Source: Ohtaekwangia sp035628875
GTDB taxonomy: Bacteria; Bacteroidota; Bacteroidia; Cytophagales; Cyclobacteriaceae
NCBI GenBank assembly: GCA_035628875.1
Contig: DASPIZ010000159.1
Location: 5,863 to 69,862, forward strand
DNA length: 64,000 nucleotides
Reading direction: 5' to 3'
Under the pieces are notes generated by a model. It searched no databases, was not told the origin of the DNA, and saw only the letters and a program-made list of their open reading frames with translations. A program made the position numbers and the translations under genes. Shown here in pieces: positions 8,443-17,364 of this stretch (its first letter is position 1; the number at the start of each line of letters is the position of its first letter).

Positions 8443-9387
8443 ATGAAAAACAAAATAGGGATTATCGATATGGGAACCAACACGTTCCATCTGCTGCTGG
8501 CTGAAGCCGATGCACGCGGGTATCATATTACCTATCGCGACAGGTTAGCTGTAAAGATCGGCAAGAACGGTATTAACCGGGGCATTATCACCGAAGAAGG
8601 TATGAACCGTGCTTTATTGGCCATGCAAAGCTTTAAAAACATGGCCGACCAACACAATGTGTCTAAAATTTATGCCTTTGGAACAAGTGCCCTTCGTAAT
8701 GCCTCAAATAGTAACGACATTGTTCAGCGCATTGAAGCTGTAACAGGGATAAAAGCAAATATTATTTCCGGCGATCTTGAAGCTGAATACATTTACCTGG
8801 GCGTAAAATCGGCACTCGGGTTAGGAGAAGAAAATTCGCTGATCATCGACATTGGTGGTGGAAGTGTTGAGTTTATTATTGGGAACAACCACCAGATACA
8901 CTGGAAAAAAAGTTTTGAAATTGGCGCTCAACGGCTGCTGGAAAAATTTCAACAACATGACCCGATTACCACTGAAGAGCTTCATGCCCTGGATGATTAC
9001 TTTAAAGATAATTTAACGCTGCTTTTCGATGCGTTAAAACGTTTGCCAACCCATACCATGGTTGGCTCTTCCGGCACATTCGATACACTGAGTGATATAT
9101 TTTGCGCTGAACATGATATTCACAAACCCGTTGAAGAAGTAGAAACGCCATTGACCATTGAAGGATTTTACGACATTTATCACAAGATATTAACCATGGA
9201 TCGCGCGCAGCGCCTGCAAATTCCGGGAATGGTAGAAATGCGTGTAGACATGATCGTTGTAGCGTGTTGTCTCATCCGTTATTTATTGGAACATCACACC
9301 TTCAACCGAATACGTGTCTCCACTTACTCGCTGAAAGAAGGCGTATTGGCTTCGATGATTGATGAAAGCACCATGACTTTCAAATGA
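8443..9387 (+). CDS. Ppx/GppA family phosphatase (exopolyphosphatase or pppGpp phosphohydrolase)
   Basis: 314 residues with the ASKHA fold: phosphate-binding loop 1 DMGTNTFHLLLAE at 9-21, AFGTSALRNASN at 78-89, the catalytic-Glu region DLEAEYIYLGV at 111-121, and phosphate loop 2 IIDIGGGSVEFI at 134-145. It is the short form, without the extra C-terminal HD-like domains of E. coli Ppx/GppA. It either removes terminal phosphate from polyphosphate or acts on pppGpp; the sequence does not decide which. It starts 130 bases from the divergent carboxylase gene. Confidence 0.9.
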   Translation: MKNKIGIIDMGTNTFHLLLAEADARGYHITYRDRLAVKIGKNGINRGIITEEGMNRALLAMQSFKNMADQHNVSKIYAFGTSALRNASNSNDIVQRIEAVTGIKANIISGDLEAEYIYLGVKSALGLGEENSLIIDIGGGSVEFIIGNNHQIHWKKSFEIGAQRLLEKFQQHDPITTEELHALDDYFKDNLTLLFDALKRLPTHTMVGSSGTFDTLSDIFCAEHDIHKPVEEVETPLTIEGFYDIYHKILTMDRAQRLQIPGMVEMRVDMIVVACCLIRYLLEHHTFNRIRVSTYSLKEGVLASMIDESTMTFK

Positions 9388-9543
9388 TACCATACTGCGC
9401 CGGTAACAGTCTCTTCACAACTTTAACGTATTGGTTTGTTAGTACCACTTACAAATCTCTGCATTTAGATTATTCAAACTCAAAGGTCTTTATATCCTTT
9501 CGTGATGTGAACATTCTGTAAAAACCACAATATTGCAGTCATT

Positions 9544-10620
9544 ATGGATCCACTATTTTCACTATCGCAACTGGAACGTTTTACATATGACGTTTTTATT
9601 CGCATGGGGTGTTCTCAAGCGCATGCAAAGCTCGCTACAGAAGTTTTGCTTAATGCAGATTTGCGCGGCATTGATTCTCATGGTATCGCCCGATTGTCCG
9701 GATATGTACGCCTCTGGGAAGCGAAGCGAATAAATGCTACACCTTACATCCGCATTGTGCATGAATCGCCAAGTACGGCAGTTGTAGATGGTGATAGTGG
9801 ATTAGGTTTAGTCGTAGCGCCCTATGCGATGTCTGTTGCCATCGAAAAAGCAAATAAGGCGGGTACCGGCTGGGTTGCCGTTAAGAACTCAAATCATTTC
9901 GGTATAGCAGGTCACCATGCAATGATCGCGCTTTCACACGACATGATTGGAATCTCAATGACCAACGCAAGCCCGCTCGTAGCTCCGACGTTCTCCATAG
10001 AAAGATTACTCGGTACAAATCCAATTGCTGTAGCGATTCCGGCAGGTGAGCAGCCTCCTTTTGTTGCTGATTTTGCGACTACCACAGCAGCAAATGGGAA
10101 ACTTGAAATCCTCCAACGCCAGAATAAAATGGCGCCTGTGGGATGGATTCAAAAACAGAACGGTGATCCATCAGAAAATCCACATGAGTTAAAAGATGGC
10201 GGTGCGCTTATTCCGCTGGGAAGTGACCGGGACCATGGGAGCCACAAAGGATTTTGCCTTGGCGCCTGGGTGGATATTTTTTCAGCCGTGCTTTCCGGTG
10301 CGAACTATGGACCCTGGGTACCGCCTTTTGTTGCTTTCTTATCACCACCTGCCGATCCGGTAGGAGAAGGTATCGGTCACTTCGTTGGCGCCATGCGTGT
10401 CGATGCCTTCAGATCGACGGACGATTTTAAGAAAAACATGGATACCTGGATCAGTCGGTTCAGAAATGCCAAAACCGTCGATGGACAGGAGCGCGTAATT
10501 ATTCCAGGAGATCCGGAAAGAGAAATGAGCAAAATCCGTACAACGGAAGGGATACCTGTAAACCCTAAAGTTGTTGAAGATCTGAAATTACTCGCTGAAA
10601 AATTAAAGCTGAGTTTTTAG
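9544..10620 (+). CDS. Ldh family (LDH2/MDH2-type) NAD(P)-dependent oxidoreductase
   Basis: 358 residues of the malate/L-lactate/ureidoglycolate dehydrogenase family, which is unrelated to the Rossmann-fold LDH. Family features are RGIDSHGIARL at 41-51, the catalytic-His segment NSNHFGIAGHH at 115-125 (H118), and LGTNPIAVAIP from 156. The C-terminal half has the expected GSHKGFCLGAWVDIFS. The substrate (malate, lactate, a sugar acid or an imine) cannot be fixed from sequence alone. The last four bases overlap the convergent outer-membrane protein gene, and no terminator fits between them. Confidence 0.9.
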   Translation: MDPLFSLSQLERFTYDVFIRMGCSQAHAKLATEVLLNADLRGIDSHGIARLSGYVRLWEAKRINATPYIRIVHESPSTAVVDGDSGLGLVVAPYAMSVAIEKANKAGTGWVAVKNSNHFGIAGHHAMIALSHDMIGISMTNASPLVAPTFSIERLLGTNPIAVAIPAGEQPPFVADFATTTAANGKLEILQRQNKMAPVGWIQKQNGDPSENPHELKDGGALIPLGSDRDHGSHKGFCLGAWVDIFSAVLSGANYGPWVPPFVAFLSPPADPVGEGIGHFVGAMRVDAFRSTDDFKKNMDTWISRFRNAKTVDGQERVIIPGDPEREMSKIRTTEGIPVNPKVVEDLKLLAEKLKLSF

Positions 10621-11177
10621 AATCCTGCAGTTACACCTGCGCGAATAACCCACGGGCTGTTATAGGGCGTTACTTCACCTGAATAGGGGCTTTCGTAACT
10701 AAAATTATAGAGGGCGAGCAAATAGAATCCAGCTTTGGAACCTAAAGGTTGAAAAAAGCCACCGCCAGCGAGAAAGCTATTATAGCTATCTCGAAGTTTC
10801 TTTTTATCGGTATCAATAGCGTAAACATAATTCAGGTATTCATATTCGGCGTGAACGAATAGCGGCCCGTAGAAATTGTAGCGTCCAAATATACTGGCGC
10901 CATAATCATTCGTAGATATTTTTGGTGTTACTTCTTTGTATTTGTTATACTGATATTGAAGCTGAATACCTCCTGCCAAGCGATTGGTGAATCGGTAACC
11001 AATTAAGGGTGACACAGAAATATTATCACTGTAACTGGAGAATGACAATCCAAAACCTCCACCGGTAAAGATCCGATCTTTAAAAGAAGCTTCTTCACTC
11101 AGTTCATCTTCTCCCCACTGAGCAAAAGCCACGCTACACGTTAAAAGCACCAGACCCGTCAGTAATAACTTTTTCAT
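10617..11177 (-). CDS. Outer-membrane beta-barrel protein, hypothetical
   Basis: 186 residues from ATG 11177, which follows the upstream stop codon closely; a TTG at 11198 would overlap that gene by 17 bases. A signal peptide (MKKLLLTGLVLLTCSVAFA) precedes an acidic QWGEDELSEEASF linker. The rest alternates short aromatic-rich strands and glycines (GGGFGLSFSSYSD, GGIQLQYQYNKY, LFVHAEYEYLNY, FYLLALYNFSY) typical of an 8-stranded barrel, ending in VTAGF with a terminal Phe. Function is unknown. It is probably cotranscribed with the FtsB-like gene. Confidence 0.75.
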   Translation of the reverse strand: MKKLLLTGLVLLTCSVAFAQWGEDELSEEASFKDRIFTGGGFGLSFSSYSDNISVSPLIGYRFTNRLAGGIQLQYQYNKYKEVTPKISTNDYGASIFGRYNFYGPLFVHAEYEYLNYVYAIDTDKKKLRDSYNSFLAGGGFFQPLGSKAGFYLLALYNFSYESPYSGEVTPYNSPWVIRAGVTAGF

Positions 11178-11181
11178 ATGC

Positions 11182-11475
11182 TTAATCGATTTCTTCAATA
11201 ATGAAAATATCTTCAGTCTGCTTTTTCATAAGGTACTTCTCACGTGCGAATTTCTCAATGGATTCCTTGTCGCCAAATAATTCATCGCGATCCTTTTCCA
11301 CTTCCTTAATCTTCACTTCATAGTATTCCTTCTCATTCTCCAGTGCATTAAGCTTTGAAGTTAACTGATAACGCGCAATGATGTTATTGGAATCCAGTAA
11401 CAACATCCATAACAAAAATCCGGCAGCGCCTATGATATAAAAATTACGGAAGACTTGGGGAATACGTTTATACAT
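11182..11475 (-). CDS. Septum formation initiator family protein (FtsB/DivIC-like)
   Basis: 97 residues: a short N terminus, one membrane helix at about 12-28 (YIIGAAGFLLWMLLLDS), then a coiled coil at about 38-72 (LTSKLNALENEKEYYEVKIKE and following), ending with the typical FAREKYLMKKQTEDIFII segment. FtsB/DivIC proteins link FtsL and FtsQ in the divisome. It lies 170 bases downstream of eno, with a terminator between them, and four bases upstream of the beta-barrel gene. The family call is firm; orthology to FtsB rather than another septum initiator is inferred. Confidence 0.85.
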   Translation of the reverse strand: MYKRIPQVFRNFYIIGAAGFLLWMLLLDSNNIIARYQLTSKLNALENEKEYYEVKIKEVEKDRDELFGDKESIEKFAREKYLMKKQTEDIFIIEEID

Positions 11476-11594
11476 AAAGCAGTTGAAAAAGTTATACGAA
11501 TATAGCGAAAAAAAGATTAGTATAATGAAACGCTTTTTTTATGAACCAATGGAATCGCATTTCCTACTTGGGTAAATAGCCATAAAAAGGAAAC

Positions 11595-11621
11595 AAAAAT
11601 GCCGGTCAAGCCGGCATTTTT
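11595..11621 (-). terminator. Intrinsic terminator after eno
   Basis: AAAAATGCCGG (11595-11605) pairs perfectly with CCGGCATTTTT (11611-11621) across a five-base loop. On the minus strand the stem ends in a T run. It lies 24 bases beyond the eno stop codon and closes the carA-eno unit. Confidence 0.9.
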
Positions 11622-11645
11622 CACAAAGTCACAATAACGAAATCC

Positions 11646-12923
11646 TTAAAATTTTCTTCCCGGGAAATAAGCAACCTCACCCAGTTCCTCTTCGATTCTG
11701 ATCAACTGATTGTACTTGGCCATCCGATCTGAACGGCTTGCTGATCCGGTTTTGATCTGTCCGGTATTAAGGGCTACGGCAAGATCAGCAATGGTACTGT
11801 CTTCAGTTTCACCTGAACGGTGAGACATTACACTCTTATAAGCATTGCGTTTCGCCAGGTTAACGGCATCGATCGTTTCTGTAAGTGAACCAATCTGATT
11901 TACCTTAACGAGAATTGAATTCGCTACACCTTGATCAATACCATCCTGCAGACGTGTTACATTCGTTACGAACAAGTCGTCGCCTACCAGTTGAACTTTA
12001 GCACCGATAGCGTCGGTCAATCCCTTCCAACCAGTCCAATCGTCTTCTGCCATACCATCTTCAATAGAGATGATAGGGTATTTCTTAGCCCACGACGCCC
12101 AGTATTCAACCATTTCAGCAGAGCTTAATGACTTACCACTTGACTTCTTGAATGTGTAGGCATTTGTTTTGGCATCATAAAATTCTGAGCTGGCTGCATC
12201 CATTGCAATAAAGACATCTTCACCTGGTTTGAAACCAGCTTTCTCAATGGCCTTCAATACAATTTCAATAGCCTCTTCGTTAGATTTAATGTTAGGTGCG
12301 AATCCACCTTCATCGCCTACATTCGTAGACAATCCAGCATCATGTAATACTTTTTTCAGGGTATGAAATATTTCAGTACCCATACGAAGCGATTCAGAAA
12401 ATGTATCTGCTTTCACGGGCATTACCATGAATTCCTGGAAGTCGATTGAGTTATCTGCATGAGATCCTCCATTAAGAATGTTCATCATCGGAACAGGCAA
12501 TGTATTGGCGTTAACACCACCTATATAACGATACAATGGTAAGCCAGCTTCCATGGCAGCAGCTTTAGCAATTGCCAACGATGTACCGAGGATAGCATTC
12601 GCACCAAGATTTCCTTTATTCGGAGTACCATCCAGTTCGAGCATTATTTTATCGAGGAGGTTTTGATCGAACACATCAAACCCAATTATCTCTGCTGAAA
12701 TTTTTGTGTTAACATTTTCAACAGCTTTCGTAACACCTTTCCCTACATATCTCTTTTTATCGCCATCACGAAGTTCAACGGCTTCGTGGGTTCCCGTAGA
12801 AGCACCGGAAGGAACTGCTGCACGACCAAAAGCGCCTGATTCAGTTACCACATCAACTTCTACAGTTGGGTTTCCGCGGCTGTCAAGTATCTGACGTGCA
12901 TGAATGCTTTCAATTAAGCTCAT
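11646..12923 (-). CDS. eno: Enolase (phosphopyruvate hydratase)
   Basis: 425 residues, full length. Interconverts 2-phosphoglycerate and PEP. The catalytic pair is E205 (VGDEGGF) and K340 (LVKVNQ). The Mg ligands are D242 (AMDAAS), E288 (SIEDGM) and D315 (VGDDLF). H155 (GGSHADN) and the loop VMSHRSGETEDS at 365-376 complete the site. The gene starts 24 bases after carA on the same strand, so the two are likely cotranscribed, ending at the strong terminator at 11595-11621. Confidence 0.98.
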   Translation of the reverse strand: MSLIESIHARQILDSRGNPTVEVDVVTESGAFGRAAVPSGASTGTHEAVELRDGDKKRYVGKGVTKAVENVNTKISAEIIGFDVFDQNLLDKIMLELDGTPNKGNLGANAILGTSLAIAKAAAMEAGLPLYRYIGGVNANTLPVPMMNILNGGSHADNSIDFQEFMVMPVKADTFSESLRMGTEIFHTLKKVLHDAGLSTNVGDEGGFAPNIKSNEEAIEIVLKAIEKAGFKPGEDVFIAMDAASSEFYDAKTNAYTFKKSSGKSLSSAEMVEYWASWAKKYPIISIEDGMAEDDWTGWKGLTDAIGAKVQLVGDDLFVTNVTRLQDGIDQGVANSILVKVNQIGSLTETIDAVNLAKRNAYKSVMSHRSGETEDSTIADLAVALNTGQIKTGSASRSDRMAKYNQLIRIEEELGEVAYFPGRKF

Positions 12924-12947
12924 AGTAATTTTAATTTATGGATTTGT

Positions 12948-14072
12948 TTAAGATTTGGTTTCTGAAGCCTGGGGTGTTTTTATATCCTCCCGTATCAGTT
13001 TAATAAAATCATCAAAAAGATATCTTGAGTCATGAGGACCCGGTGAAGCTTCTGGGTGATACTGAACGGAAAATGCCTTCTTGTCTTTCCTGCGAATTCC
13101 CATGATGGTGTTATCATTCAAATGCAAGTGTGTAACTTCAACATCTGGGTTTTTATCAATGTCTTTTTCACTTACGGCGAAACCGTGATTTTGGGAAGTC
13201 ATTTCTCCCTTCCCTGTAAAAAGATTTTTAACAGGATGGTTCAACCCACGGTGTCCATGGTGCATCTTATACGTTGACACACCTGACGCACGGGCGAGGA
13301 TTTGATGACCAAGACAAATGCCAAAAAGAGGTTTGCTTGAATCCAATGCTTTCTTTACTGTCGTCACCGCATAATCCATAGCAGCAGGATCGCCAGGGCC
13401 GTTTGAAATAAAGTAGCCATCCGGTTTCCATGCAGCCATCTCATCGTAGGATGTTTTTGCAGGAAACACCTTACAGTAGCATCCCCTCGCGGCAAGATTC
13501 TCAACAATACTCCGCTTCATACCAAGGTCAAGTATGGCAACCTTGAATGGTGCATCCGGATCTCCAACATAATATGGTTCTTTGGTTGTAACCACGGATG
13601 AAAGTTCGAGTCCATCCATCGATGGCACTTTCTTAATCGCCATGAGCAGTTCATCAGGATTTAGTTCAGAGGAAATGATGGCATTCATTGCACCCTTATT
13701 CCGGATGTAACGCACCAACATGCGGGTATCGACATCTGTGATGCCCACAACGCCCTTCTTCTCTAGGTATTGCTGGAGGCTTTCCTGTGCGGACTTTCGG
13801 CTGAATTCTTTAGCAAAATCATTAACTACAAGGCCAGCTATTTTAGGGGCACTGGACTCCTGTTCATCATCGAGCGCACCATAATTACCGATATGGGGTG
13901 TCGTGTTTACAATGATTTGTCCATAGTAAGATGGGTCAGTGTAAATTTCCTGATACCCTGTCATACCGGTATTGAAGCAAATCTCGCCTCCGGAGGTTCC
14001 AATTTTACCAATGGCCTTTCCTTCGATTAGCAGGCCGTCTTCAAGAAGTAAATACGCTTTTTTCTGTTGCAT
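12948..14072 (-). CDS. carA: Carbamoyl-phosphate synthase small subunit (glutamine amidotransferase)
   Basis: 374 residues. Hydrolyses glutamine and channels ammonia to CarB for arginine and pyrimidine synthesis. The N-terminal CPSase_sm domain (FNTGMTGYQEI at 33-43) is followed by a class I amidotransferase domain with the triad C253 (FGICLGHQ), H339 and E341 (VQYHPEASPGP). No carB is adjacent. A TATTTTTG box lies about 12 bases before the ATG, so the mRNA would have an almost absent 5' leader. It sits just beyond the rplQ terminator. Confidence 0.97.
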   Translation of the reverse strand: MQQKKAYLLLEDGLLIEGKAIGKIGTSGGEICFNTGMTGYQEIYTDPSYYGQIIVNTTPHIGNYGALDDEQESSAPKIAGLVVNDFAKEFSRKSAQESLQQYLEKKGVVGITDVDTRMLVRYIRNKGAMNAIISSELNPDELLMAIKKVPSMDGLELSSVVTTKEPYYVGDPDAPFKVAILDLGMKRSIVENLAARGCYCKVFPAKTSYDEMAAWKPDGYFISNGPGDPAAMDYAVTTVKKALDSSKPLFGICLGHQILARASGVSTYKMHHGHRGLNHPVKNLFTGKGEMTSQNHGFAVSEKDIDKNPDVEVTHLHLNDNTIMGIRRKDKKAFSVQYHPEASPGPHDSRYLFDDFIKLIREDIKTPQASETKS

Positions 14073-14145
14073 AAGTGGTCACAAAAATACGTTAGGTTTT
14101 TCAGGATTATAAAGGATAGAACAGTCAATTTGGTAACGTTTGAAC

Positions 14146-14181
14146 AAAAAAAAGGGATCAAACTTAGTTTAATCCCTTTTT
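14146..14181 (-). terminator. Intrinsic terminator of the ribosomal superoperon (after rplQ)
   Basis: AAAAAGGGAT and ATCCCTTTTT pair, followed after one C/A mismatch by AAAC/GTTT, with a TTA loop. A-rich and T-rich flanks give a T run on the minus strand. It lies 24 bases beyond the rplQ stop and separates the ribosomal genes from carA. Confidence 0.85.
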
Positions 14182-14204
14182 CACAATATTTATAGATTGA
14201 AACA

Positions 14205-14744
14205 CTATTCTTTCTCTTTTTTAGAGGATTTCTTAGGTTTTTTCTCTGCCTTAGGCTCTGCAGATGCGTCTGGTGTTGCTGCTTCTTCCGCCGCTGCCTC
14301 CTGAGTACCGTCCGCTTTTTTGCCACCTCTCCGGCTGCGGCGTGTCTTAGCTTGTTTTACAGCGCCGTCCTTCGTGTAAAGCGTATTGAAATCTACCAAC
14401 TCTATCAAGCACATTTCTGCGTTATCACCAACACGGGTATCACCCATTTTAATGATACGGGTATAACCACCCGGACGATCAGAAATTTTTCCAGCTACTT
14501 CACCAAACAATGTTTTTACTGATTCTTTATTTTGAAGATAAGAGAATACAGTTCTTCTTGAATGGGTTGTGTCGTCTTTTGCTTTTGTGATCAACGGCTC
14601 AACATATTTACGCAAAGCTTTCGCTTTCGCTACTGTCGTCGTAATCCTTTTATTTAAGATCAGGGAAGAAGCCATATTTGAAAGCAATGCACTTCTGTGC
14701 GATGCCATTCTTCCCAAATGATTAATTTTCTTACCGTGTCTCAT
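14205..14744 (-). CDS. rplQ: 50S ribosomal protein L17 with charged C-terminal tail
   Basis: 179 residues. The core (MRHGKKINHLGRMASHRSALLSN at the start, RAKALRKYVEPLITKAK-like region, GGYTRIIK near 92) ends near residue 120. A tail of about 55 residues then follows, alternating Ala/Glu-rich and Lys-rich blocks (EAAAEEAAT, KKPKKSSKKEKE). The canonical protein has about 116-127 residues, so the tail is an extension, which I recall as frequent in Bacteroidota. It is the last gene of the superoperon, seven bases after rpoA. Confidence 0.97.
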   Translation of the reverse strand: MRHGKKINHLGRMASHRSALLSNMASSLILNKRITTTVAKAKALRKYVEPLITKAKDDTTHSRRTVFSYLQNKESVKTLFGEVAGKISDRPGGYTRIIKMGDTRVGDNAEMCLIELVDFNTLYTKDGAVKQAKTRRSRRGGKKADGTQEAAAEEAATPDASAEPKAEKKPKKSSKKEKE

Positions 14745-14750
14745 GATTTC

Positions 14751-15740
14751 TTAATCTTCCTCAAGTTTATACTTACCAAGATCCATTCCGAATGTCAGAT
14801 TCTTTTCGGCTACCAATTGTTCCAGTTCAGCAAGTGACTTTTTACCGAAATTTCTGAATTTCATCATATCAGATATTTCCAGTTGAACAAGATCGCCTAA
14901 TGTTTTTACATCAGCTGCCTTGAGACAGTTATATGCACGAACAGAGAGATCGAGATCATGAAGCGGAGTTTTTAACAGCTTGCGCATGTGTAACATCTCT
15001 TCATCTACCTGTTCAACCTCTGCATCCTTACCCGTCTCCAGTTCCATTGACTTATCGGAGAACAGGGCAAAGTGCTTAATCAGAATATAAGCAGCGCCTT
15101 CCAGTGCCTTTTCAGGATGTATTGATCCGTCCGTTTCAATATCGACAACTAATTTTTCGTAGTCAGTTTTTTGCTCAACACGGGTATTTTCCACGCTGTA
15201 TTTCACATTTTTAATAGGTGTGAAAATCGCATCAATCGGAATAAATCCAAAGACCTGTTCCGTCGGTTTATTTTCTTCAGCGGGAAGATATCCTCTGCCT
15301 TTTTCGATGCTCAACTCAATTTCAAACTGAGCAGCCTCATCGAGATTGCAGATAACATGTTCCGGATTAAGAATTTCAAAAGCCGATGTAAACTTGGCTA
15401 TATCACCTGCTTTGAACTGCTTTTGTTTCTTAATGCTTACCGTAATTTTATTATCGAAATTATCAGCTACTTTTCTAAACCGAACCATCTTCAAATTGAG
15501 GATGATCTCAGCTACGTCTTCTACAACACCTTCGATTGTTGAGAACTCGTGAAGCACGCCCGGAATTTTCAGTCCTGTAATGGCATATCCTTCGAGAGAG
15601 GATAACAGAATTCTTCTCAGCGCATTGCCGATTGTAACGCCGTATCCTTTTTCCAGAGGTTTGAATGTGAAAAGACCATGAAAATCATCGGACTTCTCCA
15701 TCACAACCTTCTCTGGCATTTGAAATGCTAATATTGACAT
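14751..15740 (-). CDS. rpoA: DNA-directed RNA polymerase alpha subunit
   Basis: 329 residues. The N-terminal dimerisation domain includes GYGVTIGNALRRILLSSLEGYAI at about 33-55. A linker leads to the alpha-CTD from about 250, with SVRAYNCLKAADVKTLGDL and FRNFGKKSLAELEQL forming the helix-hairpin-helix DNA-contact surface. Position between rpsD and rplQ is the standard alpha-operon order. Confidence 0.98.
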   Translation of the reverse strand: MSILAFQMPEKVVMEKSDDFHGLFTFKPLEKGYGVTIGNALRRILLSSLEGYAITGLKIPGVLHEFSTIEGVVEDVAEIILNLKMVRFRKVADNFDNKITVSIKKQKQFKAGDIAKFTSAFEILNPEHVICNLDEAAQFEIELSIEKGRGYLPAEENKPTEQVFGFIPIDAIFTPIKNVKYSVENTRVEQKTDYEKLVVDIETDGSIHPEKALEGAAYILIKHFALFSDKSMELETGKDAEVEQVDEEMLHMRKLLKTPLHDLDLSVRAYNCLKAADVKTLGDLVQLEISDMMKFRNFGKKSLAELEQLVAEKNLTFGMDLGKYKLEED

Positions 15741-15762
15741 AGTATGTAGATTAACGTTAAAA

Positions 15763-16368
15763 TTACTTGGAGTACAATTCTACGATCAACTGTTCGTTGA
15801 TGTTTTCAGGGATATCTTCGCGTGGCGGCAGATTGATAATTTTACCTACCATCTCGGCGCTATCCCACTCTAACCAATTGTACTTTTTAGCGCCTTGTAT
15901 TGAAAGACTCTCAGTGATCACTTCCAATGACTTCGAACGCTCACGAACGCCTACCAGGTCACCAGGTCTTAACGAGTATGAAGCAATATTCACTACTTCA
16001 CCATTCACCAAAATATGCTTATGAAGAACGAGCTGACGCGCTGCTCGGCGTGTTGGCGCTATACCAAGACGATACACTGTATTATCAAGACGTGACTCCA
16101 GTAACTGAAGCAATGTTTCACCAGTAATCCCCTTCTTACGTGAAGCCTCATTGAACAACTTCGAAAATTGTCTTTCTAGCAAACCGTAAATGTATTTGGC
16201 CTTCTGTTTTTCTGAAAGCTGTGTCGCATATTCAGATTGCTTGCGCTTCTTTCCACGTCCATGCATACCCGGCGCATAGTTCTTCTTCTGAAGAGCCTTG
16301 TTATCACCTAAGATAGGCTCATTATATCTTCTTGAAATTCTGGCTTTAGGACCTGTATATCTTGCCAT
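15763..16368 (-). CDS. rpsD: 30S ribosomal protein S4
   Basis: 201 residues. The N terminus (MARYTGPKARISRRYNEPIL) lacks the CxxC zinc knuckle, so this is the zinc-free form. The S4 RNA-binding domain is at about 92-155 (LESRLDNTVYRLGIAPTRRAARQLV, then HKHILVNG). S4 nucleates assembly of the 30S body and in many bacteria represses its own operon; no such site was identified here. It follows rpsK by 65 bases. Confidence 0.98.
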   Translation of the reverse strand: MARYTGPKARISRRYNEPILGDNKALQKKNYAPGMHGRGKKRKQSEYATQLSEKQKAKYIYGLLERQFSKLFNEASRKKGITGETLLQLLESRLDNTVYRLGIAPTRRAARQLVLHKHILVNGEVVNIASYSLRPGDLVGVRERSKSLEVITESLSIQGAKKYNWLEWDSAEMVGKIINLPPREDIPENINEQLIVELYSK

Positions 16369-16433
16369 TTCTATTGTTGATTTTGAATCTTAGACCTGAA
16401 TTTCAGCTTCCTGAAATTCGAAATCATAAATTA

Positions 16434-16832
16434 TTACACTCTTCTCTTTTTAGGAGGTCTGCAACCATTGTGAGGTAACGGCGTTACGTCGCGGATGGTA
16501 GTGATCTCAATACCGGAGTTTTGAATAGTACGGATAGCCGATTCACGACCAGCTCCCGGGCCTTTTACAAAAACCTCAGCTTTTCTTAAACCGAGATCAA
16601 AGGCTTTCGTTGCACACTCCTGAGCCGCCGTTTGTGCAGCATAAGGCGTATTCTTCTTAGATCCCTTGAATCCCATCTTACCAGCCGACGCCCATGAAAT
16701 CACTTGCCCGGTGGTGTTGGTTATGGAAATAATGATATTATTAAAAGTAGCCTTGATATGAACCTGTCCCACAGCTTCAACATGCACTACTCTCTTTTTT
16801 GCTTTATCTTTTCTTTTTTCAGCGGTTGCCAT
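16434..16832 (-). CDS. rpsK: 30S ribosomal protein S11
   Basis: 132 residues. The family signature GPGAGRESAIRTI with IEITTIRDVTPLPHNGCRPPKKRRV forms the C terminus. A lysine-rich N-terminal 15 residues (EKRKDKAKKR) precedes the conserved VHIKATFNNIIISITN. It is part of the platform of the 30S subunit near the E site. It sits 18 bases after rpsM. Confidence 0.98.
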   Translation of the reverse strand: MATAEKRKDKAKKRVVHVEAVGQVHIKATFNNIIISITNTTGQVISWASAGKMGFKGSKKNTPYAAQTAAQECATKAFDLGLRKAEVFVKGPGAGRESAIRTIQNSGIEITTIRDVTPLPHNGCRPPKKRRV

Positions 16833-16850
16833 TATTAAACACTTTATGGA

Positions 16851-17231
16851 TTAACCTTTAGTTGCTTTCTTCTTATTCGCCACAGTCTTGCGCTTACCCT
16901 TACGCGTACGGGCATTATTCTTTGTGGTTTGTCCGCGTACCGGTAGCCCCTTGCGATGGCGCAGCCCCCTGTAACATCCAATATCCATAAGACGCTTGAT
17001 GCTCAGCTGAATCTCAGACTTAAGTACGCCTTCGATTCTGAATTTCTCAGCAATGATTGCGCGAACGGCATTTGACTCTTCGTCATTCCATTCTTTAACT
17101 TTTTTATCCCAGCTAATACCTGCTTCACCAAGAATGTTTTGGGCTGACCTGCGGCCAATACCAAAAATGTAAGTAAGGCTAATCTCGCCTCTCTTGTTAT
17201 CTGGAATATCTACACCTGCTATACGTGCCAT
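16851..17231 (-). CDS. rpsM: 30S ribosomal protein S13
   Basis: 126 residues. Begins MARIAGVDIPDNKRGEISLTYI, has the helix-two-turn-helix region (YIFGIGRRSAQNILGEAGI), and ends in the basic tail GLRHRKGLPVRGQTTKNNARTRKG that reaches the P-site tRNA. It bridges the 30S head to the 50S subunit. It follows rpmJ after three bases. Confidence 0.98.
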   Translation of the reverse strand: MARIAGVDIPDNKRGEISLTYIFGIGRRSAQNILGEAGISWDKKVKEWNDEESNAVRAIIAEKFRIEGVLKSEIQLSIKRLMDIGCYRGLRHRKGLPVRGQTTKNNARTRKGKRKTVANKKKATKG

Positions 17232-17234
17232 AGT

Positions 17235-17351
17235 CTAACCTTGTCTTTGTTTATACCTTGGATTCTTTTTATTAATCACATATAGTTTGCCCTTGCGTCT
17301 GATGATCTTACAGTCAGCGCTACGCTTCTTTATGGATGCTTTAACTTTCAT
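17235..17351 (-). CDS. rpmJ: 50S ribosomal protein L36 (zinc-free form)
   Basis: 38 residues read directly on the minus strand, beginning MKVKASIKKRSADCKIIRRK and ending PRYKQRQG. This is exactly the length of bacterial L36. Only one cysteine (C14) of the usual zinc set remains: the positions normally held by C11, C27 and H33 are S, N and Y or similar. It is therefore the C-minus type, which does not need zinc. It lies between infA and rpsM, the standard order. Confidence 0.95.
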   Translation of the reverse strand: MKVKASIKKRSADCKIIRRKGKLYVINKKNPRYKQRQG

Positions 17352-17364
17352 GTCTTTATATAAT

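Noticed and set aside
14027..14326. 99-residue minus-strand frame bridging rplQ and carA
   Set aside because: Overlaps the L17 tail in another frame and crosses the terminator.
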